Positions 60,011 through 64,000 of a stretch of DNA of 64,000 bases are shown here, piece after piece. How positions within the stretch are numbered: position 1 is the stretch's first letter; the number at the start of each line of letters is the position of its first letter. A program made the translations under genes and the position numbers. The stretch comes from Halonatronomonas sp051745085. GTDB lineage: Bacteria > Bacillota > Halanaerobiia > Halanaerobiales > Halarsenatibacteraceae. The notes under the pieces are model-generated. The model worked only from the letters and a program-made list of their open reading frames with translations, was not told the origin of the DNA and searched no databases. Location: contig JBNJDR010000003.1 of the NCBI GenBank assembly GCA_051745085.1, forward strand, positions 36,077 to 100,076. The letters are read 5' to 3'.

Positions 60011-60756
60011 TGGAAAAAATAGCTTCTTATCCAACATCCATGGACCCACAGCAGACGCACTATTGTCCCGGCTGTACCCATGGGATCATCCATAGACTCG
60101 TTGCTGAAGTTATCGATGAACTAGAAATCCAGGAAGAAACTATCGGTGTAGCACCTGTAGGCTGTGCCGTCCTGGCCTACGAATATTTCGATGTAGATAT
60201 GCATGAAGCATCTCACGGGAGGGCTCCTGCCGTAGCTACAGGGATTAAGAGAGTTCATCCCGACAAGATGGTTTTCACCTATCAGGGTGATGGTGATTTA
60301 GCTTCTATCGGTACCGCAGAGATAGTTCATGCGGCCAACCGGGGAGAAAACATCACCACCATTTTTGTTAACAACGCTATTTACGGTATGACCGGCGGTC
60401 AGATGGCTCCAACTACTTTAGAAGGTCAAAAAACCACCACCAGTCCTTACGGACGGAATATTAAAGACGCCGGTAATCCGATGAAGATGACCGAAATGCT
60501 GGCTGTCCTGGACGGTCCGGCTTATATAGCCCGAGTTTCTGTACACGATCCTAAGAATATCCGTAAGGCCAAAAAAGCGATCAAGAAAGCCTTTCGGATG
60601 CAGCAGGAAGGAAAAGGATTCGCTATGGTAGAAGTTCTCTCCACCTGCCCAACCAACTGGGGCATCACTCCAGTCAATGCTCTCCAGTGGCTGGAAGAAA
60701 AAATGATACCAGTTTATCCTTTAGAAGTCTTTAAAGATATAGAGGAGGTGGAATAA
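60010..60756 (+). CDS. 2-oxoisovalerate:ferredoxin oxidoreductase beta subunit (TPP-binding), VorA-like
   Basis: 248 aa. Cluster and TPP-binding features: HYCPGCTHGIIHR (two Cys), VGCAVLAYEYFDVDMHEASHGRAPAVATG, the TPP motif YQGDGDLASIGTAEIVHAANRG with downstream NN, and NAIYGMTGGQMAPTT. It carries the thiamine diphosphate where decarboxylation occurs. Tightly coupled to the alpha gene (ATG overlaps its stop) and to the gamma gene (adjacent). Confidence 0.93.
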   Translation: MEKIASYPTSMDPQQTHYCPGCTHGIIHRLVAEVIDELEIQEETIGVAPVGCAVLAYEYFDVDMHEASHGRAPAVATGIKRVHPDKMVFTYQGDGDLASIGTAEIVHAANRGENITTIFVNNAIYGMTGGQMAPTTLEGQKTTTSPYGRNIKDAGNPMKMTEMLAVLDGPAYIARVSVHDPKNIRKAKKAIKKAFRMQQEGKGFAMVEVLSTCPTNWGITPVNALQWLEEKMIPVYPLEVFKDIEEVE

Positions 60757-61290
60757 ATGAAAGAGTCAATTATAATGGCCGGTTTCGGCGGTCAGGGAGT
60801 TATGTCCATAGGCCGGCTTCTAGCCTATGCCGGGATGAAAGAGGGCAAAGAAGTTTCCTGGATGCCTTCTTACGGGCCAGAAATGCGCGGAGGTACGGCT
60901 AACTGTACCGTTATGGTCTCTGATCAGAAAATTCCAGCTCCTGTTACAACATACCCCGATTCAGCTATCGTGATGAATCTACCTTCTCTGGATAAGTTTG
61001 GACCAAAGGTTAAGGAAGGCGGGGTTCTATTGGTTAACTCTTCTTTGATCGATAAAAAGTTAGACCGGGATGACATCGACGTTATCGATGTGCCGGCTAA
61101 CCAGATCGCTGATGACCTAGGCAATACCAGGATAGCCAATATGGTTATGCTGGGAGCTTATCTGGCTAAAACCGGGATCCTTAGCCTGGATACAGTTAAA
61201 AATTCTCTAGAAGATGTTCTGCCCGAACGGCGGCACAACTTGATTCCTCTCAATGAACAGGCCCTGGAGAAAGGCTTTAACTTAGTTTAA
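60757..61290 (+). CDS. 2-oxoisovalerate:ferredoxin oxidoreductase gamma subunit, VorC-like
   Basis: 177-aa gamma (catalytic accessory) subunit, with CoA-binding family motifs: MAGFGGQGVMSIGRLLAYAGM, MPSYGPEMRGGTANCTVMVSD and the C-terminal ANMVMLGAYLAKTG. SD GGAGGTGG immediately upstream. Completes the four-subunit enzyme in the order delta-alpha-beta-gamma and ends the sigma-54 operon; an intrinsic terminator follows. Confidence 0.93.
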   Translation: MKESIIMAGFGGQGVMSIGRLLAYAGMKEGKEVSWMPSYGPEMRGGTANCTVMVSDQKIPAPVTTYPDSAIVMNLPSLDKFGPKVKEGGVLLVNSSLIDKKLDRDDIDVIDVPANQIADDLGNTRIANMVMLGAYLAKTGILSLDTVKNSLEDVLPERRHNLIPLNEQALEKGFNLV

Positions 61291-61304
61291 TAATGTCACT
61301 AATG

Positions 61305-61349
61305 AAACCAGGTTGACTCTATCAAATGGGGTCTCCTGGTTTTTTTTAT
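61305..61349 (+). terminator. Intrinsic terminator after the 2-oxoacid oxidoreductase genes
   Basis: AAACCAGG (61305-61312) pairs with CCTGGTTT (61335-61342) over a 22-nt loop and runs into eight or more Ts. Confidence 0.8.
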
Positions 61350-61445
61350 ATCCTGGGCAGGAAAACTTAATTAAATCTTTAAGAATAATGGTATAGGTTT
61401 GAAAAATTTGCAAATCAGTTGGGGCAGTGGAGAGGAGACCAAATT

Positions 61446-62513
61446 ATGGAGTATCCTCGATTAGCCGTGGAAATATTCAAAGATCTGGTCAGGATCAACA
61501 GCCCTTCCCGGGAAGAGGGAGAACTTTTTCTCCGGGTTAAAGAGTACCTGGAATCAGCCAACCTGGCTGTGCTGCAGGATAAAACCGATGCAATTATCTC
61601 CAGCCAAACCGGCAATTTGATCGGGATAAAGCCCCCCCTGCAGGATGGAGTTATGCTGGTAACTCACCTGGATAGAGTGGAACCAGGTCAAAATATCCAG
61701 CTACGCCAGGAGGAAGAATATTTTGTTAGCACCGGTAGGACCATTCTGGGCGCCGATAATCTGGCGGGAATAGCTGCCGTCCTATCTTTTCTCCAGTTAA
61801 ATAAAGCCATTATTCCTCCAGGTCTGGGGGTAGCTTTTACCGTAGCAGAAGAGATCGGCTTACTGGGTACTTCTTTTCTTCCGGACAGCCTGATCAGTTC
61901 ATTCAGTCATAGTTTAGTTTTGGACGGCGAAGCCCGGGTAGGTTCGATCTTCGTCAAGGAACCATCTGCCTGTTTCTTCTATCTCTATTTAGTGGGCCAG
62001 TCGAGTAAAGCCGCCAGCAAATTGAACCTCCGAATCGCCAGCTCCATTATAGATGATATCGGAGAGCAGGTTAGTACTTTTTATATCGGAGGAGGGCTTC
62101 CTTTGATCGATCCCAATAAAGACGGGGTTTTGATCGCGGTGAGGGGAGATAACCCGGCCCATTTGATCAGCTACTGGCCGGAAATAGTGGTGGATAAACT
62201 GCAAAAAAATTTACCAGAAATTCAGGGTAAAGTTTCTCTGTTACACTGCAGTTCCGGGCTGGATTGGGCGAGTTCAGAACCAGAGTGGATTAAAAAATTG
62301 AGTAGGGCAGTAGAAAATGCTGGTATAAAACCAGCTAAATTAAACACCAGAGAGATCAGTGAGGCCGGCCTATTAACTACGCGAGGACTGCCGGCGGTTA
62401 ACTTAGGGACCGGGGTGGAGCAGGCCCATTCTCTTTCCGAAAGGATTAAAGTTAAGGAATTACCCAACTTAGTTGATATTTTAAAGCAATACATATTAGA
62501 GGGGGATGATTAA
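61446..62513 (+). CDS. M20 family metallopeptidase (PepT-like)
   Basis: 355-aa di-zinc peptidase. Metal and catalytic motifs: THLDRVEPG (His and Asp), GADNLAGIAAVL (bridging Asp), AEEIGLLGT (catalytic and ligand Glu), LDGEARVGSI (Asp ligand) and QAHSLSER near the C-terminus (His ligand). The lid domain lies between about residues 180 and 290. ATG 61446 follows GAGGAG; an earlier TTG at 61419 has no SD. It may cleave tripeptides or short peptides and feed the amino acid fermentation, but this is inference. Confidence 0.85.
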   Translation: MEYPRLAVEIFKDLVRINSPSREEGELFLRVKEYLESANLAVLQDKTDAIISSQTGNLIGIKPPLQDGVMLVTHLDRVEPGQNIQLRQEEEYFVSTGRTILGADNLAGIAAVLSFLQLNKAIIPPGLGVAFTVAEEIGLLGTSFLPDSLISSFSHSLVLDGEARVGSIFVKEPSACFFYLYLVGQSSKAASKLNLRIASSIIDDIGEQVSTFYIGGGLPLIDPNKDGVLIAVRGDNPAHLISYWPEIVVDKLQKNLPEIQGKVSLLHCSSGLDWASSEPEWIKKLSRAVENAGIKPAKLNTREISEAGLLTTRGLPAVNLGTGVEQAHSLSERIKVKELPNLVDILKQYILEGDD

Positions 62514-63092
62514 ATGAGAGAGTTAAAAGAAAAAGTTTTGTCCAGTGAGTTAGCCTATGAAGGGAGATTACTGAGTTACCGGATCGATCAGGTAAAATTA
62601 CCAGACGGAAATATTTCAGAAAGAGAAATCATCGAACACCCCGGCGGGGTAACGATTATCCCGGTCTCTCCGGAAAGGAAAATCGTCATGGTTAGACAGT
62701 ACCGGCGGGCAGCCGATAAGGTTCTGCTGGAGCTTCCAGCAGGGAAAGTTGATGGGGAGGAAGATTTAAGTCAGTGTGCTTACCGAGAACTGAAGGAAGA
62801 GACCGGTTACCGGGCCGGTAAATTAAAAGAACTATTTAGCTTTTATACCACCCCGGGATATTCAACCGAGAGGATCCATCTATTTTTAGCAGAAGATTTA
62901 ACCTACGGGAAACAGGAGCCTGAGCCCGGCGAATTCATCGATATCGTCAAAATTTATCCAGAAAGGATACCTGAGCTTATCTTCGGTGGGGACATCATCG
63001 ACTCAAAAACGATATCCGGCCTCTTTGCCTATTATCAACTTCTCTGTCAGAAGAAAAATTGCAACCCCGTCAAAAAATCACCTCGAATCTGA
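62514..63092 (+). CDS. NUDIX hydrolase (ADP-ribose pyrophosphatase-like)
   Basis: 192 aa. N-terminal LSYRIDQVKLPDGNISEREIIEHPGGV and MVRQYRRAADKVLLELPAGKVD are typical of ADP-ribose pyrophosphatases; the Nudix box is G-x5-E-x7-RELKEETGY (residues about 79-102). A C-terminal Cys/Lys-rich end (CQKKNCNPVKKS) is not part of the fold. It starts 0 nt after the peptidase stop, so the two are co-translated. Removal of ADP-ribose is the likely role. Confidence 0.9.
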   Translation: MRELKEKVLSSELAYEGRLLSYRIDQVKLPDGNISEREIIEHPGGVTIIPVSPERKIVMVRQYRRAADKVLLELPAGKVDGEEDLSQCAYRELKEETGYRAGKLKELFSFYTTPGYSTERIHLFLAEDLTYGKQEPEPGEFIDIVKIYPERIPELIFGGDIIDSKTISGLFAYYQLLCQKKNCNPVKKSPRI

Positions 63093-63136
63093 TATTAATA
63101 AATTTAATATGTAAATTAATAATATTAATATTTTGC

Positions 63137-63165
63137 TTGACAAAATGAAAATATTAAGATATAAT
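63137..63165 (+). promoter_or_regulatory. Consensus sigma-A promoter for the DUF2089 gene
   Basis: Perfect TTGACA (63137-63142), a 17-nt spacer and perfect TATAAT (63160-63165), within very AT-rich DNA, 42 nt before the DUF2089 start. It is the best promoter in the window. Confidence 0.92.
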
Positions 63166-63206
63166 TTAAACAGAAAATCATAATGAAGGATAAGCAGGTG
63201 ATAATT

Positions 63207-63593
63207 ATGGCAAAGAAGGTTAATAAATTAATCGGAAGCTGTCCGGTTTGCGATGAAAACATGGAAATTACCGAACTGCACTGCAGTAACTGTGATACAA
63301 CTATCAGGGGCCGTTTTTCTCTGGATAAATTTTCCCGGTTAAACCCTGAACAGCTTCACTTCGTGGAAGTCTTTGTCAGCTCCCGGGGGAATATCAAGGA
63401 AGTAGAGCGGGAGATGGGGATATCCTATCCTACCGTTAGAAATAAATTGGATGAAGTGATCCAGGCTCTTGGGTATGAGCCAGAAGACAGTCCAGATGAT
63501 AATAAAGCTACTAAAAGAAAAGAAGTCCTTGATTCCCTGGAGCAGGGCGAGATTAACTCCCAGGAAGCAGTTGAAATGCTTAAAAAATTATAA
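63207..63593 (+). CDS. DUF2089 family protein (zinc ribbon plus HTH)
   Basis: 128 aa. An N-terminal zinc ribbon (CPVC ... CSNC, residues about 9-26) is followed by a sigma-factor/HTH-like helical region (LNPEQLHFVEVFVSSRGNIKEVEREMGISYPTVRNKLDEVIQALGY) and a C-terminal helix pair with VLDSLEQGEINSQEAVEMLKKL. ATG 63207 follows AGGTG; an earlier ATG at 63183 would add eight residues. Probably a transcription regulator. Next to a SHOCT-like protein that shares its C-terminal motif. Confidence 0.85.
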   Translation: MAKKVNKLIGSCPVCDENMEITELHCSNCDTTIRGRFSLDKFSRLNPEQLHFVEVFVSSRGNIKEVEREMGISYPTVRNKLDEVIQALGYEPEDSPDDNKATKRKEVLDSLEQGEINSQEAVEMLKKL

Positions 63594-63610
63594 AATCAGG
63601 AGGTAGGGGC

Positions 63611-64000
63611 ATGAGTGAGGAAAGACTGAGGATCTTACAAATGGTCTCTGAAGGCAAATTATCCGTAGAAGAGGCGGAGGAATTACTCCAATCCATGGAA
63701 ATGGTACCAGAAATAGAGGACGGGACCTTTGCCCGGAGAAGCTCAGAGACATCAGGTAGAAAAGCAAAATCTTTAAGAATCGTGGTCAAGGAAGGCGGTA
63801 AAGAGAAGGTTAATATGGCTATACCGCTGAAGTTAGCCAAAGGTCTTCTAACTTTTATTCCCAGACAGGCCAGGGAGAAATTAGAAGATGAAAATATAGA
63901 TGTTGCCGATTTGATCTCCCAATTTGAAGAGGGAGAGGACGTAGGGACCCTGGTAAATATTCAGGATGGCGAAGATCACGTCGAAATAAAAGTAGAATAA
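63611..64000 (+). CDS. SHOCT-like domain protein (YvlB N-terminus-like)
   Basis: 129 aa, complete and ending exactly at the window edge. The N-terminal helix pair RLRILQMVSEGKLSVEEAEELL is a SHOCT-like motif also present at the C-terminus of the upstream DUF2089 protein. The remainder has SLRIVVKEGGKEKVNMAIPLKLAKGLLTFIP, a pattern found at the start of YvlB/DUF4097-type proteins. AGGAGG before ATG 63611. DUF2089 plus this protein is a recurring pair in Firmicutes; function is not known. Confidence 0.8.
   Translation: MSEERLRILQMVSEGKLSVEEAEELLQSMEMVPEIEDGTFARRSSETSGRKAKSLRIVVKEGGKEKVNMAIPLKLAKGLLTFIPRQAREKLEDENIDVADLISQFEEGEDVGTLVNIQDGEDHVEIKVE

Noticed and set aside
1..64000. CRISPR arrays, insertion sequences, integrases or prophage genes
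   Set aside because: No direct-repeat arrays, transposase or phage proteins were found on either strand.

Overview
This 64 kb window is a dense, mostly plus-strand stretch of chromosome from an anaerobic, endospore-lineage Firmicute that probably has an outer membrane. The best guess is the order Halanaerobiales or a close relative. Reasons: (i) Firmicute gene neighbourhoods (alaS-ireB-ruvX-DUF1292-mltG-U32; efp ... nusB-folD-xseAB-ispA-dxs-tlyA-nadK-argR-recN-spo0A); (ii) Spo0A, an AbrB/SpoVT regulator and a SleB-like hydrolase; (iii) a secretin gene with PilM/N/O-like partners, which implies a second membrane; (iv) ferredoxin-linked oxidoreductases typical of strict anaerobes; (v) an OLE RNA with its membrane partner OapA; (vi) AT-rich DNA and many acidic proteins. 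The taxonomic call is inference; no rRNA is present.

Layout. 1-4.3 kb: 3' part of mutS2 facing a class A PBP on the minus strand. 4.4-13.2 kb: tyrS, alaS, ireB, ruvX, DUF1292, mltG, U32 tRNA hydroxylase-like gene, DUF4911, yqeG and a SleB-like hydrolase. 13.3-15.7 kb: abrB (minus), then fur, crp/fnr and aroE. 15.8-23.8 kb: a ten-gene secretion/pilus operon ordered like gspE-F-G-H-I-J-K-L-M-D, with gspL split into PilM-like and PilN-like genes. 23.9-30.6 kb: aroK, aroQ, pepP, efp, an NADH:rubredoxin reductase-like gene, asp23/amaP/DUF2273, nusB and a ZIP transporter. 30.6 kb: tRNA-Leu(CAG) on the minus strand. 30.9-46.2 kb: folD, xseA, xseB, a three-gene NuoE/NuoF/GltD-like complex (probably an Stn/Nfn-type transhydrogenase), ispA, OLE RNA, oapA, dxs, tlyA, nadK, argR, recN and spo0A. 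46.3-50.5 kb: a TrmB-type regulator with arcA, arcB and arcC. 50.7-61.3 kb: a lactate-permease-family transporter, a sigma-54 activator (BkdR-like), then a sigma-54 promoter driving leucine dehydrogenase, phosphate butyryltransferase, a second leucine dehydrogenase, butyrate kinase and a four-subunit 2-oxoisovalerate:ferredoxin oxidoreductase. 61.4-64 kb: M20 peptidase, NUDIX hydrolase, DUF2089 and SHOCT-like proteins.

How it fits together. The right half describes amino-acid fermentation. The arginine deiminase route yields ATP through carbamate kinase. Branched-chain amino acids are deaminated, oxidised to acyl-CoA with reduction of ferredoxin, and converted to acids plus ATP by Ptb/Buk. 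The transhydrogenase-like complex could balance ferredoxin, NADH and NADPH. The clearest regulatory signals are a near-consensus sigma-54 promoter with paired upstream palindromes, a sigma-H-like promoter before spo0A, and near-consensus sigma-A promoters before arcA, efp, ruvX, DUF2089, tRNA-Leu and abrB. The most unusual items are the OLE RNA/OapA pair, a pseudopilin gene lacking any leader peptide codons, a perfect hairpin between Shine-Dalgarno and start codon of tyrS, and a recurring TTG-start initiation module. I saw no transposon, prophage, CRISPR array or rRNA.
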